NCBI RefSeq assembly: GCF_003545885.1
Contig: NZ_QHCT01000012.1
Location: 1-63,354, forward strand
DNA length: 63,354 bases
Direction: 5' to 3'
Source of the DNA: Leptospira stimsonii
GTDB taxonomy: Bacteria > Spirochaetota > Leptospiria > Leptospirales > Leptospiraceae
Position numbers and translations under genes: made by a program. This document shows, one piece after another, positions 12,613 to 21,378 of this stretch. Under the pieces are notes generated by a model. It saw only the letters and a program-made list of their open reading frames with translations, was not told the origin of the DNA and ran no database searches. Positions within the stretch are counted from its first letter, which is position 1; every line of letters begins with the position of its first letter.

Positions 12613-14322
12613 ATGAACGGAAACGAAATTCCTAAGAAAGAAAGCGGAGATTCTAAACCCGTTATACTTTTGGTCGACGACGAATTGATCATTCTGAGAG
12701 GGCTCAAGGAACAACTCAAACTCGCGTTCGGAAAAGAATACGATATCGAGACGGCCGAAGATGCGGAGTCCGCTTGGGAAATTTTGGAAGAATATATGGC
12801 GAGCGGGATCGACATTCCGGTCGTGATCTGCGATCAAGTGATGCCGGGTGTGAAAGGTGATGAACTTCTCATTCGAATCCACAATCGAAATCCGGACATT
12901 CGTAAGATCATGCTTACCGGCCAAGCGTCGGCCGACGCCGTAGGAAACGCTTTGAATCACGCGAATTTATATCGTTATCTTTCTAAACCTTGGGACTCCA
13001 ACGATTTGATTCTTACGATTCGAGAGGCGCTCAAATCGTATTTCAAAGACGTTTCTCTTTTGGACCTCAATCAGAAATTGGAGAAGACGCTTCTGTATGA
13101 TAGGGAAACGGATCTCCCCAATTTAGAAAGTCTGCGTAGGGAATTGGAGGAAAAGGAAGGTAGAAAAATTCCTTCCACTTTATCCGTGATTCGAATCGAA
13201 TCCTCCACTTCGACCACGCATCATTTCGGCGTCGGCGTCTATCATAAGGTTCTCAACCGATTCTTAAATTTTCTTTCGACGTTTTTAGGAAAGTCGGGGA
13301 GATTGTTCCATCTTTATCAAGACGAAGTGGCCGTTCTTTCCGACCTCGAAGAAAGTAAATTCCATTCTCTTTTGGTCGCCTTCCGAATTCTTCTCCGATC
13401 GGAATATCTGGAAGCGGACGGAATTTCTTTTCGAGTCAACGTTTCCATAGGAGTGGCCACCGACTATTCCGCGTTATACTATAAAGCGAGGATCGCGATG
13501 ATGAATGCGGCTCAAAACAGGGAACTTGAGCTGATGCAGTATTCAAACTCGATGGAAGAAGGGGATCAGTATCAAATCAATCTTGTTTTGGGCAGAAAAC
13601 TCAACGACGCGATTAACGCCGGTAATGTGATTCCTTTTTTTCAGGGGATCTACGACAACAAATTGGAGAAGATTACAAAGTTCGAATGTCTCGCAAGAAT
13701 TCAAGAAGGGAACGAAGTTTTTTCTCCCGCGAGTTTTATCTCCATTGCGAGATCCACCGGAGTGATTCGACGTTTAACTCCGATCATGATCGAAAAATCA
13801 CTTCGTTACTTTTCAAAACATCCCGAATATTCCTTTTCGGTAAACATTTCCGAATCCGATTTGGAAAAAAAAGGGTTCACACTTTGGGTGATGAGTCGTC
13901 TTCAACACTACGGAATTCCTCCGGAACGATTGACTCTCGAAATTTTAGAAACGGATCGACTTACCGGAGGCGACCGGGGTTTGGAAACGATCAAAGAGCT
14001 GAAGGAATGCGGTTGTAAAATTGCCATAGACGACTTCGGGGTGGATCAATCCAATTTCGAAAGACTGATGGAGATCGATCCCGACTTTATCAAAATCGAC
14101 GGCAAGTTCATCCAAGGGATTCACTTGAGCCGGACTCCTTTGCTTCTTACCTCTGCAATGACGGAAATGGCACATCGTATCGGTGCGAAGGTAATCGCGG
14201 AATTCGTCGCTGGGAAAGAAGAATTTGACACGGTTCGATCCCTTGGGGTGGAATATTGTCAGGGTTATTATATCATGGAACCTTCTCCCGAAATTCTTCC
14301 GGTTCCAAAAGTTTCGCTTTAA
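12613..14322 (+). CDS. Response regulator with degenerate GGDEF and EAL domains
   Basis: A 569-residue protein. REC domain at about 17-145 (LVDDE, phospho-acceptor in VICDQVMPG, and KPW). A GGDEF-like domain follows (about 155-300) in which the signature is replaced by YQDEV, so it is probably not a cyclase. The EAL domain (about 315-560) has FECLAR for EAL, VNIS, LEILE, IDDFG and IKIDG, but the usual AEGVE is AEFVA, losing the second Glu. It may hydrolyse cyclic di-GMP slowly or only bind it. AGGA lies seven bases before the ATG. A REC-only protein follows with a similar receiver; both probably belong to one signalling route. Confidence 0.9.
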   Translation: MNGNEIPKKESGDSKPVILLVDDELIILRGLKEQLKLAFGKEYDIETAEDAESAWEILEEYMASGIDIPVVICDQVMPGVKGDELLIRIHNRNPDIRKIMLTGQASADAVGNALNHANLYRYLSKPWDSNDLILTIREALKSYFKDVSLLDLNQKLEKTLLYDRETDLPNLESLRRELEEKEGRKIPSTLSVIRIESSTSTTHHFGVGVYHKVLNRFLNFLSTFLGKSGRLFHLYQDEVAVLSDLEESKFHSLLVAFRILLRSEYLEADGISFRVNVSIGVATDYSALYYKARIAMMNAAQNRELELMQYSNSMEEGDQYQINLVLGRKLNDAINAGNVIPFFQGIYDNKLEKITKFECLARIQEGNEVFSPASFISIARSTGVIRRLTPIMIEKSLRYFSKHPEYSFSVNISESDLEKKGFTLWVMSRLQHYGIPPERLTLEILETDRLTGGDRGLETIKELKECGCKIAIDDFGVDQSNFERLMEIDPDFIKIDGKFIQGIHLSRTPLLLTSAMTEMAHRIGAKVIAEFVAGKEEFDTVRSLGVEYCQGYYIMEPSPEILPVPKVSL

Positions 14323-14436
14323 AAGAGGTCGATCTTTTTTTCAAAATTGACTTGCCATTATTTTTTTTCCAAATAGTGTAACCCCTTGCGTTTTTTTCTC
14401 ATTAGGCGAGTCGAATAGAATAGGTGAGTACCTCAG

Positions 14437-14826
14437 TTGGATAAGGCAATTCTTTTTGTAGACGATGAAGCTCTGATTCTTATGAGCATGAAATCTCAGG
14501 TGAAACGTCATCTTGGAGACGGCTACCGGTACGAAACGGCGTTAGACGCCGGTGAGGCTTGGCAAATCATAGAAGAGCTGGTTCACGAAGACGTCCGAAT
14601 TTTGGTCATCATTTCCGATTGGTTGATGCCGAACGTAAAAGGGGACGAATTCTTAAGACAGGTTCACAGCAAATATCCTGAAATCCAGAAAGTGATCGTT
14701 ACGGGTCACGCGGACGATTCCTCCATTGAAGCGTTAAAAAAGGAAATCAATCTTCGCTCTTATCTTAAAAAACCTTGGGATGAAAGAGAATTGGTTTCAA
14801 CGATCACCACCGCATTACAGGGATAA
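14437..14826 (+). CDS. Single-domain response regulator (CheY-like receiver)
   Basis: A 129-residue receiver domain and nothing else: FVDDEAL for the acidic pocket, phospho-acceptor Asp in IISDWLMPNVKGDE, conserved Thr in VTGHAD and Lys in YLKKPWDE. It starts with TTG 14437, preceded by AGGTGAG eight bases upstream. Its sequence pattern (DAGEAWQIIEEL, KKPWDE) resembles the receiver of the REC-GGDEF-EAL protein just upstream, suggesting one receiver arose from the other and that both take phosphate from the same kinase. It has no output domain, so it acts by protein contact. Confidence 0.88.
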   Translation: MDKAILFVDDEALILMSMKSQVKRHLGDGYRYETALDAGEAWQIIEELVHEDVRILVIISDWLMPNVKGDEFLRQVHSKYPEIQKVIVTGHADDSSIEALKKEINLRSYLKKPWDERELVSTITTALQG

Positions 14827-15414
14827 GATTCGTCTTCGCGTTAGCGCTTTTCCGAAACACGTCTTCCATTTCGGTTAAGGTTTAGATTCCTATATAAAAA
14901 CCAATCGAACATTTTCCGTCTCCACCAAAAGACCGGATCTCTCCAATTTGTATTGAAAGCATCAAAGAAGAATCATCGGAACCAAATTTACTTTGGCGAG
15001 AATGGAGAAAAAAAACTAAAAAATTTATCCACGACTATTGGTAGAAAAGAGTCTGGTCGCATTATAGACCGCTCATCCCGGTCCAGTTGAGTTTCGCGGA
15101 TCACTTCGAAATAGGAATTCGTAAAAAAAGCGTATCAAAAGCATATTCGAGGTTGGATCGCCCGAAATGCACAATGGCGTTCAGGCATGAATTATCAATT
15201 CACCCCGATTCTTATAACGCGAACTCGTTTCCATATTCTCTTTCTCTCTTTCCGGGAATCAATCCTAGATTAACCTGCAGAGATTCATACAGGTTGAAAA
15301 ATTAGAAAGACAAGTCTGTTCTTTTTCATACGTTTTTCGAACGATGACGCCGAACACCTGTTTCCTCAAATAGTTTAAAAATCTAGTTCAAAAGATGCGT
15401 GCCTCGAATATATA

Positions 15415-15427
15415 TGAATATCATTCA
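15415..15427. promoter_or_regulatory. Putative TetR operator 1
   Basis: TGAATATCATTCA, a perfect 5-bp inverted repeat with a 3-bp centre, nine bases upstream of a -35 box. The same TGAAT-N3-ATTCA word occurs at 17601-17613 upstream of the transporter operon. The TetR gene at 16828 lies between the two, which makes it the natural candidate for binding both. Confidence 0.6.
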
Positions 15428-15436
15428 CTTATTTTG

Positions 15437-15464
15437 TTGACATTAATTCGGTCTGAGTTATAGA
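15437..15464 (+). promoter_or_regulatory. Sigma-70-type promoter of the monooxygenase gene
   Basis: TTGACA (15437-15442), 16-bp spacer, TATAGA (15459-15464). Transcription would begin near 15471, which excludes the TTG at 15465 as start codon and supports ATG 15486. Confidence 0.6.
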
Positions 15465-15485
15465 TTGGCCCTCGAGAGGAATTCT

Positions 15486-16892
15486 ATGTCGAACGCTAAG
15501 CCTGAAATCAAAAAAACCGGATCAAAACGTAAGCCGCAGGACAAGAGTGAAAAATTCTTAATTATCGGCGCCGGTCCGGCCGGTCTTGCTACGGCGAGAA
15601 ACCTTCAGAGATATCATATTCCTTTTGAAGGAGTGGACGGGTATAAAGACGTTGGTGGACTATGGGACATCGAAAATCCGCATAGTACCGTCTATGAAAC
15701 GGCTCATCTTATATCTTCAAAAAGAATGACTGAATTCGCAGAATTTCCGATGAAGAAATCCGTTGCGGAATATCCCTCGCACACGGAGTTGGCGACTTAT
15801 TTTCGAGACTTCGCGAAAGAATTTGATTTATACAAATATTATAAATTCAATACAAAGGTTAAGAATGTAACAGCCGTTGATCAAAACTGGTTAGTAGAAT
15901 TTCACAATGGCGATTCCGCAGTTTATAAGGGGATTCTGATCGCGACGGGGACTCTTCATCATCCGAATATCCCCGAATATCCGGGAAAATTTTCCGGCAA
16001 GATCATGCATTCTTCCGAATACAAAAGTCCGAAAATTTTCGAAGGGAAAAGAGTCCTCATCGTAGGAGCCGGGAATAGCGGATGTGACATTGCCGTCGAT
16101 GCGATTCATTACGCAAAAAAAGTAAAGATGAGCGTACGAAGAGGCTATCACTTCGTACCAAAATATGTTTTTGGAAAGCCCGCGGATACGTTAGGCGGTC
16201 TATTTAAACTCCCAGCCTGGGCAAAACAAAAAGTGGATTCTATTATATTGGGCATGTTCACCTTGGATCCGGAAAAATACGGTTTTCCAAAGGCGGATCA
16301 TAAATTATATGAAAGTCATCCGATCGTGAATTCTCTTATATTGCATCATTTAGGACACGGCGACATTGCTATCAAACAGGATATTCTAAAATTCAACGGA
16401 AAGACCGTTTATTTCAAGGATGGAACATCCGAAGAATTTGATCTCATATTGTATGCGACGGGATATAAACTCTATTATCCATTCATAAGTCCGACTTACT
16501 TAAATTGGAAAGGAGCCGCTCCCGATTTGTATTTGAATACGTTTCATCCGGTATATAACAATTTATTTGTTATGGGTATGGTCGAAGCATCCGGGATCGG
16601 ATGGGAAGGAAGATATGAGCAGGCCGAAATGGTCGCGGGATTTATAAAGGGATTAGAAGAAAATACAAAAGAAGCAAGAAAATTAGTAGAAGAAAAGTCG
16701 CACGGAAACATAGACCTAAGCGGCGGATTCCATTATATAAAATTAGACAGGATGGCCTATTACGTAGAAAGGGATACTTATCGCAATACGGTTCGTCAAA
16801 AAATTTCACGGTTAAATAAAGAATTAAATGAAAGGTCAGAGAGCAAGGAATCAAAAGGACAAATCGAAACGAAGAGAAAAGTTGCTTCATAG
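15486..16892 (+). CDS. Flavin-containing monooxygenase
   Basis: A 468-residue class B flavoprotein monooxygenase. It has an FAD Rossmann motif IIGAGPAGLATARNL, the family fingerprint FSGKIMHSSEY (FxGxxxHxxxY), an NADPH Rossmann motif VLIVGAGNSGCDIA and the carboxy motif LILYATGY. The final position of the fingerprint is Tyr rather than the Trp of classical Baeyer-Villiger enzymes, so N- or S-oxygenation of a small lipophilic substrate is as likely as ketone oxidation. I chose ATG 15486 (MSNAKPEIKK) because GAGAGGA lies five bases upstream and the promoter ends at 15464. The 3' end overlaps the tetR gene by 65 bp. The substrate is unknown. Confidence 0.88.
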   Translation: MSNAKPEIKKTGSKRKPQDKSEKFLIIGAGPAGLATARNLQRYHIPFEGVDGYKDVGGLWDIENPHSTVYETAHLISSKRMTEFAEFPMKKSVAEYPSHTELATYFRDFAKEFDLYKYYKFNTKVKNVTAVDQNWLVEFHNGDSAVYKGILIATGTLHHPNIPEYPGKFSGKIMHSSEYKSPKIFEGKRVLIVGAGNSGCDIAVDAIHYAKKVKMSVRRGYHFVPKYVFGKPADTLGGLFKLPAWAKQKVDSIILGMFTLDPEKYGFPKADHKLYESHPIVNSLILHHLGHGDIAIKQDILKFNGKTVYFKDGTSEEFDLILYATGYKLYYPFISPTYLNWKGAAPDLYLNTFHPVYNNLFVMGMVEASGIGWEGRYEQAEMVAGFIKGLEENTKEARKLVEEKSHGNIDLSGGFHYIKLDRMAYYVERDTYRNTVRQKISRLNKELNERSESKESKGQIETKRKVAS

Positions 16893-17484
16893 CGCGATGA
16901 AGCAGTTTTGCAAACTCGGTTATGAAAAAACAACGATCGGAGACATTACCAAGTATGCAGGGCTAAGCACCGGGACGTTTTACATTTATTATCAGAGCAA
17001 AATTGAAATTTTCAAAACCCTTTTAAATATCGGGATCGACGGCTTGAGAAGGGAATTGATGGACGCCGTTAAAAAATCGATCAAGCAAACAAGGGGAAAT
17101 GCATTGCGAGAGTTGTCTCTCGCCTACTGTAATTACTATAAAAAGAATCCGGAATATTATCAGATTATCGTAATGGTGACATTACAAGATAACGACTTAC
17201 GGGAAAGAGGAAGTAGGATCAGCAAGTTGATCGACAAAAAGACACTTAGGGTTCTTAGATTAGTAAAAAATAATATCCAAGATGGAATAAAAACCCGTGA
17301 ATTCAGGAAAGTAAATCCCTGGACGACGGCATACACTTTTTGGGCCACTCTAGACGGCGTTTTGACTTTACAAACCCGTAATAATCTAAAAGTAGTGGGT
17401 ATTGAATTGAACGAATTAATTTCAAAAAGTATCGATACCTTATTATTGGGTATTCAGAATGTTCAAAAAACGAGTCGTAAGTAA
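16828..17484 (+). CDS. TetR-family transcriptional regulator
   Basis: A 218-residue regulator. A basic amino end is followed by the TetR helix-turn-helix (about residues 17-63: FCKLGYEKTTIGDITKYAGLSTGTFYIYY). The helical carboxy domain would bind an inducer, probably the substrate or product of the neighbouring enzymes. The gene overlaps the end of the monooxygenase gene, so the two are co-transcribed and the regulator probably represses its own operon. Matching palindromes at 15415 and 17601 are its likely operators. The ribosome-binding site is weak, consistent with coupled translation and low levels. Confidence 0.88.
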   Translation: MKGQRARNQKDKSKRREKLLHSAMKQFCKLGYEKTTIGDITKYAGLSTGTFYIYYQSKIEIFKTLLNIGIDGLRRELMDAVKKSIKQTRGNALRELSLAYCNYYKKNPEYYQIIVMVTLQDNDLRERGSRISKLIDKKTLRVLRLVKNNIQDGIKTREFRKVNPWTTAYTFWATLDGVLTLQTRNNLKVVGIELNELISKSIDTLLLGIQNVQKTSRK

Positions 17485-17600
17485 CAAATAGACAAAAACA
17501 AATCGAAAACCGACTTATGAAAATGATTTCAAACGACCTAAAGAGTTTTCTGTCTTAATACTTTATTGGTCGTTTCCATCGGCGGAGAGATGTTTTTATG

Positions 17601-17613
17601 TGAATGTGATTCA
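17601..17613. promoter_or_regulatory. Putative TetR operator 2
   Basis: TGAATGTGATTCA, again TGAAT-N3-ATTCA, flanked by TATG and TATAAA. A TTGACT lies 8 bp downstream (17622-17627), nearly the same geometry as at operator 1, though no good -10 follows it. Alternatively TATAAA (17614-17619) is the -10 and the operator fills the spacer, which would be classic repression. Confidence 0.55.
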
Positions 17614-17673
17614 TATAAACATTGACTAAATGGCAAGTTAACGGAAATTAAAGGCGTTCCAAAAGGAGAAAAA

Positions 17674-18570
17674 GTGGATATAGATACAATACACTTAAAT
17701 TTCAACCCATATAGTTTAATTGCATTAAACGTAGTTTTAGCATTCATCATGTTTGGTGTAGCTTTAGATTTAAAGTTGAAAGATTTTTATAGCGTTTGGA
17801 AGCAACCGAAAGCGCCCATTATAGGCGTGATCGCTCAATTCATTTTACTTCCTTTTAGCACTTGGATCTTAGTGCAAATCATTCAGCCAGCACCCTCGAT
17901 TGCCTTAGGAATGATTCTGGTCGCGGCCTGTCCTGGCGGGAACATATCAAATTTTATCACTCACTTATCTAAGGGAAATACCGCTTTGTCGGTAAGTATG
18001 ACAGGCATTTCGACTGCGTTGGCGACCGTGATGACTCCGCTCAATATTGCCTTTTGGGGATCATTGACTCCGGGAACGGATAAGATTTTGAAAGAAATTC
18101 AGTTGGATACTTTTTCGATGGTGATCACCGTTTTTTTAATCCTCGGTATACCGCTTGCATTGGGGTTGTTCTTTTCCCACAAGCTTCCCCAGCTGACTCA
18201 AAAAATTAAAAAATCTTTCAAGTATGCATCGATTATTTTCTTCATCGTTTTTATTGGTTTGGCGCTGACCGCGAACTTTGAAAATTTTAGAAAATATATT
18301 CACTTAGTTTTTTTTGCGGTGTTTGTTCAGAATTCGGTCGCATTTGCTGTCGGTTATTTTTCCTCCAAGATATTCCGGTTAACGGAATATGATTCCAGAG
18401 CGGTCGCAATCGAAGTGGGAATCCAAAATTCCGGATTAGGATTAACACTGATTTTTGATTTTTTCGGAGGCCTTGGTGGTATGGCTTTGGTGGCCGCGTG
18501 GTGGGGTGTTTGGCATATCATATCCGGACTTACTTTGGCAAAAATTTTTAATAAGAGACCTATCGAATAG
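17674..18570 (+). CDS. Bile acid:sodium symporter (BASS/SBF) family transporter
   Basis: A 298-residue inner-membrane protein with about nine to ten hydrophobic segments. The family signature AACPGGNISNFITHLSKGN (unwound helix region that binds sodium and substrate) is followed by TALATVMTPLN, and a second motif lies near EVGIQNSGLGLTL. BASS proteins move organic anions (bile acids, pantoate, keto acids and other carboxylates) with sodium. It starts with GTG 17674 and a strong AAAGGAG five bases upstream. It is first in a four-gene unit with an epimerase, an SDR and a TauE-like permease and is preceded by operator 2. Confidence 0.88.
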   Translation: MDIDTIHLNFNPYSLIALNVVLAFIMFGVALDLKLKDFYSVWKQPKAPIIGVIAQFILLPFSTWILVQIIQPAPSIALGMILVAACPGGNISNFITHLSKGNTALSVSMTGISTALATVMTPLNIAFWGSLTPGTDKILKEIQLDTFSMVITVFLILGIPLALGLFFSHKLPQLTQKIKKSFKYASIIFFIVFIGLALTANFENFRKYIHLVFFAVFVQNSVAFAVGYFSSKIFRLTEYDSRAVAIEVGIQNSGLGLTLIFDFFGGLGGMALVAAWWGVWHIISGLTLAKIFNKRPIE

Positions 18571-18590
18571 GTTCCTCTATGGATCGTTGA

Positions 18591-19595
18591 TTGAATTCCT
18601 TAAAAAATCAAAACATATTGATTACCGGCGCCTTCGGATTTATAGGGAAGGCAGTTTTAAGAAAAATTTTCCTAAACATTGATCGTCCAAATCGGGTGAT
18701 CGGATTAGACATTGTGTCTGAATCTTCAGATCTGATTCAATCATTGCGGGATGAAATCGGGGAGTTTCCGGAATACTTCGAATACAAAAAAATGGACGTT
18801 CGATCTCCGGAAATTGAAAATGTATTAAAAAATAATAATATAAATTCGGTAGTGCACCTCGCTTCGGTTATGAATCCTATCGGAAAAATGAGTCGAGAAA
18901 CTCAGCATGAAATAGATATAGGAGGAACCAAAAATTTACTGGATGCGTGTTTAAAAGCTAAAACCGATTATATTATTGTCACAAGTAGCGGAGCGGCGTA
19001 CGGATATTACGAAAATAATCCTGAGTGGATTGTCGAAACGGATGAAATTAGAGGGAATGAAGAATTCGCTTATTCCGCTCATAAAAGAGAGGTGGAAGAA
19101 TTACTTTCTAAATATAGAGATGATTCCCCGCACTTAAAACAATTAATATTACGTCCCGGGACAATCTTAGGTAAAAACGTAAACAATCAAATAACCGATC
19201 TTTTCAAAAAATCCGTGATCATCGGAATCGTAGGAAGCAAGACACCGTTCGTGTTTATTGAAGACGAAGACGTTTCCAGCATAATCCTGCAAGGTTTAAT
19301 CACGAGAAAAGACGGTATATATAATTTAGCAGGCGACGGGGCGATACCTCTGAGAGAAATCGCGGCACGAATCAATAAAATCTACCTACCAATACCGGCG
19401 ATCGTCATCAAAACGATTTTGTGGTTTTTGCAGAAATTACACCTCACTCAATATGGACCCGATCAGGTAAATTTTTTACGATATAGACCCGTATTATCAA
19501 ATCGGAATCTAAAAGAAGAATTCGGGTATGTACCCAAAAGATCAAGTAGCGAAGTCTTAGATTTTTATTTGGAAAATAACGATGTCACAAAATGA
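18591..19595 (+). CDS. NAD-dependent epimerase/dehydratase (extended SDR)
   Basis: A 334-residue extended short-chain dehydrogenase. It has ITGAFGFIGKAV (NAD-binding TGxxGxxG), GLDIVSES (acidic residue favouring NAD), HLASVMNPIG, the catalytic Ser in VTSSGAAYGYY and the YxxxK-type motif in FAYSAHKREVEELL. The carboxy half is substrate-binding. The overall pattern resembles epimerases and 3-beta-hydroxysteroid dehydrogenase-like proteins; the substrate cannot be told. TTG 18591 is the likely start, since an upstream in-frame ATG at 18579 meets a stop at once. Base composition is AT-rich. The 3' end overlaps the SDR gene by 14 bp. Confidence 0.85.
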   Translation: MNSLKNQNILITGAFGFIGKAVLRKIFLNIDRPNRVIGLDIVSESSDLIQSLRDEIGEFPEYFEYKKMDVRSPEIENVLKNNNINSVVHLASVMNPIGKMSRETQHEIDIGGTKNLLDACLKAKTDYIIVTSSGAAYGYYENNPEWIVETDEIRGNEEFAYSAHKREVEELLSKYRDDSPHLKQLILRPGTILGKNVNNQITDLFKKSVIIGIVGSKTPFVFIEDEDVSSIILQGLITRKDGIYNLAGDGAIPLREIAARINKIYLPIPAIVIKTILWFLQKLHLTQYGPDQVNFLRYRPVLSNRNLKEEFGYVPKRSSSEVLDFYLENNDVTK

Positions 19596-20382
19596 ACGGA
19601 AAGTAGTCGCTATCACCGGAGCCGCAGGTGGAATCGGTTTTGAATCTGCATTAGAATTTTATAATAATGGTTGGGATCTGAGCCTATGCGATATAGACGG
19701 CGCTATGATGACACAAAAACTGACCCAAAATAAATTGAATTCTAACCGGATATTATCCAGTGAGTTCGATATAACAAGAAGAGAGAGCTGTGAAACTTGG
19801 ATTGGAGAAACCGTCGAGCGATTTGGAAGGCTTGATTGCTTAATTTGTAACGCCGGCATTGCCCATCGGTCGCTTTTTAAAAACACCGATCCGGAAGTAA
19901 TTTTAAAGGTAATGTCCATTAATTTCAACTCAGTCGTCTTTTTATGTCATGCGGCAATTCCACATTTGGTCAAGGGGAAAGGATCTTTAATCGGGATTTC
20001 TTCCGTAGCAGGATTTTCACCTCTATACGGCAGGACAGGTTATGTTTCTTCTAAACATGCGTTATCCGGTTTTTTTGAAACAATCCGTTCCGAGTTAGAA
20101 CCCGAATTACACGTTTGTTTAGTTTACCCCGCATTTGTAAAAACGCTCTTTGATAAAAATACAATGGATGGGGATGGTAAAAAATTAACCAGAGACAAGC
20201 CGACAATCGGTAGTCATTTGCTTCCTGAAGTCGTCGCAAAAAACATATTTCGATCTGTTGCGAAGAGGAAAAAACGAATTGTACTATCTCCAATCGCAAA
20301 ACTATCTTATTTACTATCACGACTGTTTCCGAATTTTTTTACTTGGATTATGAAAAAAAATACACAATCGGAGTTTCTGTGA
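19582..20382 (+). CDS. Short-chain dehydrogenase/reductase (classical SDR)
   Basis: A 266-residue classical SDR. It has ITGAAGGIGFESA (TGxxxGIG), the Asp of LCDIDG selecting NAD, CNAGIAHRS, catalytic Ser in GISSVAGFSP, and the catalytic pair in YVSSKHAL. The carboxy end has a hydrophobic stretch (LSYLLSRLFPNFFTWIM) that may anchor it to the membrane, as in SDRs acting on lipids or sterols. The start overlaps the epimerase gene and the stop TGA overlaps the next ATG (TGATG), so translation is coupled. It would oxidise or reduce a hydroxyl/keto group on the same substrate the monooxygenase and epimerase act on; this is inference from the operon. Confidence 0.87.
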   Translation: MSQNERKVVAITGAAGGIGFESALEFYNNGWDLSLCDIDGAMMTQKLTQNKLNSNRILSSEFDITRRESCETWIGETVERFGRLDCLICNAGIAHRSLFKNTDPEVILKVMSINFNSVVFLCHAAIPHLVKGKGSLIGISSVAGFSPLYGRTGYVSSKHALSGFFETIRSELEPELHVCLVYPAFVKTLFDKNTMDGDGKKLTRDKPTIGSHLLPEVVAKNIFRSVAKRKKRIVLSPIAKLSYLLSRLFPNFFTWIMKKNTQSEFL

Positions 20383-21113
20383 TGGAAATTCTTATTCTTT
20401 TAGGCTTGATCATATTTTTGTGTTATACGATCGAAACGATTACCGGATTCGGAAGTATCGTGATTGCAGTGACATTCGGTTCTTTTTTGTTTCCTATTCC
20501 GGAATTACTTCCAGTATTAGCGCCTTTGAATATAATTCTTGGAGTTTATATTGTAAGCAGATATTATAAAAAAATTGATCCAGCCCTTTTGTTTGGAAAA
20601 ATTCTTCCAGGGATGGTGTTGGGATTTTTGTTAGGATACGGGATATTTCTCCAGTTGACAAATACTTACTTAAAGAGTGCGTTCGGCATTTTTATCATTC
20701 TGGTTTCATTTAGGGAATTGATCTTTAGACTAATACCAAAGTTAGGTGGAATAAAACCGCATTCGACTTGGTGGATGCTGGTATGTACCATCGCCGCCGG
20801 CGTAATGCATGGTATCTATGCATCCGGAGGTCCAATTTTAGTCTATGCTTTGTCAGGTTTGAGAAAAGGTAAGGCTGAATTTAGGGTCACGCTCTCTTGC
20901 GTTTGGTTGATTTTGAATTCTACCCTTAGCGTTCTTTATTTTTTTAAGGGTCTCTATAACGCCAAGAATTTAGAAATGTTGTCATATTATTGGATTCTAA
21001 TACCTCTTGGTATTATTACCGGCGAAAAACTCCACCACGTGATTCCGGAAGAAAAATTTAAGATCGTCGTGTATGGTTTGCTCCTCTTTGCTGGAATCGC
21101 GCTTCTTTTATAA
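20382..21113 (+). CDS. TauE/SafE-family membrane permease
   Basis: A 243-residue membrane protein with about eight hydrophobic helices and the duplicated family pattern (TITGFGSIVIAV in the first half, AGVMHGIYASGGPILVYAL in the second). TauE/SafE proteins export sulfite, sulfoacetate or other small organic anions. I chose ATG 20382, which shares bases with the SDR stop and has CGGAG eight bases upstream; the in-frame TTG 20343 lies within the SDR gene. It is last in the unit. A sulfur-containing substrate would fit both an S-oxygenating monooxygenase and this exporter, but that is a guess. Confidence 0.85.
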   Translation: MEILILLGLIIFLCYTIETITGFGSIVIAVTFGSFLFPIPELLPVLAPLNIILGVYIVSRYYKKIDPALLFGKILPGMVLGFLLGYGIFLQLTNTYLKSAFGIFIILVSFRELIFRLIPKLGGIKPHSTWWMLVCTIAAGVMHGIYASGGPILVYALSGLRKGKAEFRVTLSCVWLILNSTLSVLYFFKGLYNAKNLEMLSYYWILIPLGIITGEKLHHVIPEEKFKIVVYGLLLFAGIALLL

Positions 21114-21169
21114 AAACCTCGACTCTTTCGCTTTTTCTTGAAGAGCGCGTTTGTAAATCTGTAGCACGG

Positions 21170-21190
21170 CATTCTTATTTTGAAAGAATG
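21170..21190. terminator. Possible hairpin between convergent genes
   Basis: CATTCTT (21170-21176) and AAGAATG (21184-21190) form a 7-bp stem with a 7-nt loop between the TauE-like gene and the convergent kinase gene. No strong T-run follows, so the terminator role is uncertain. Confidence 0.3.
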
Positions 21191-21378
21191 TAAAGGAGAA
21201 GGTTCTTGCATTCCGGTAAAGACGGGTTTCGTAAGGACAACCACAAGCGAACATTCTTAAGAGAGTTCCCTTTCCGTTTTATGGTATAGATATAATTGTT
21301 CCGGTTTCTTCTGAAATCGAAATCAGCATTGAAGTATGGAAAAAAATTATTTTGAAGCAAAAAAAAATCGGCTAACTT

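Larger units (their letters stand above)
14827..15485. other. Gene-free leader of the accessory block
   Basis: About 660 bp with no convincing gene; a short plus-strand frame at 15087-15305 lacks a ribosome-binding site and any family features. The right end holds the 13-bp palindrome and promoter described separately. Confidence 0.5.

Noticed and set aside
15087..15305. Plus-strand 72-codon frame in the leader of the accessory block
   Set aside because: No ribosome-binding site and no recognisable composition.
15465..15485. TTG start for the monooxygenase at 15465
   Set aside because: It lies upstream of the expected transcription start, while ATG 15486 has a good ribosome-binding site.
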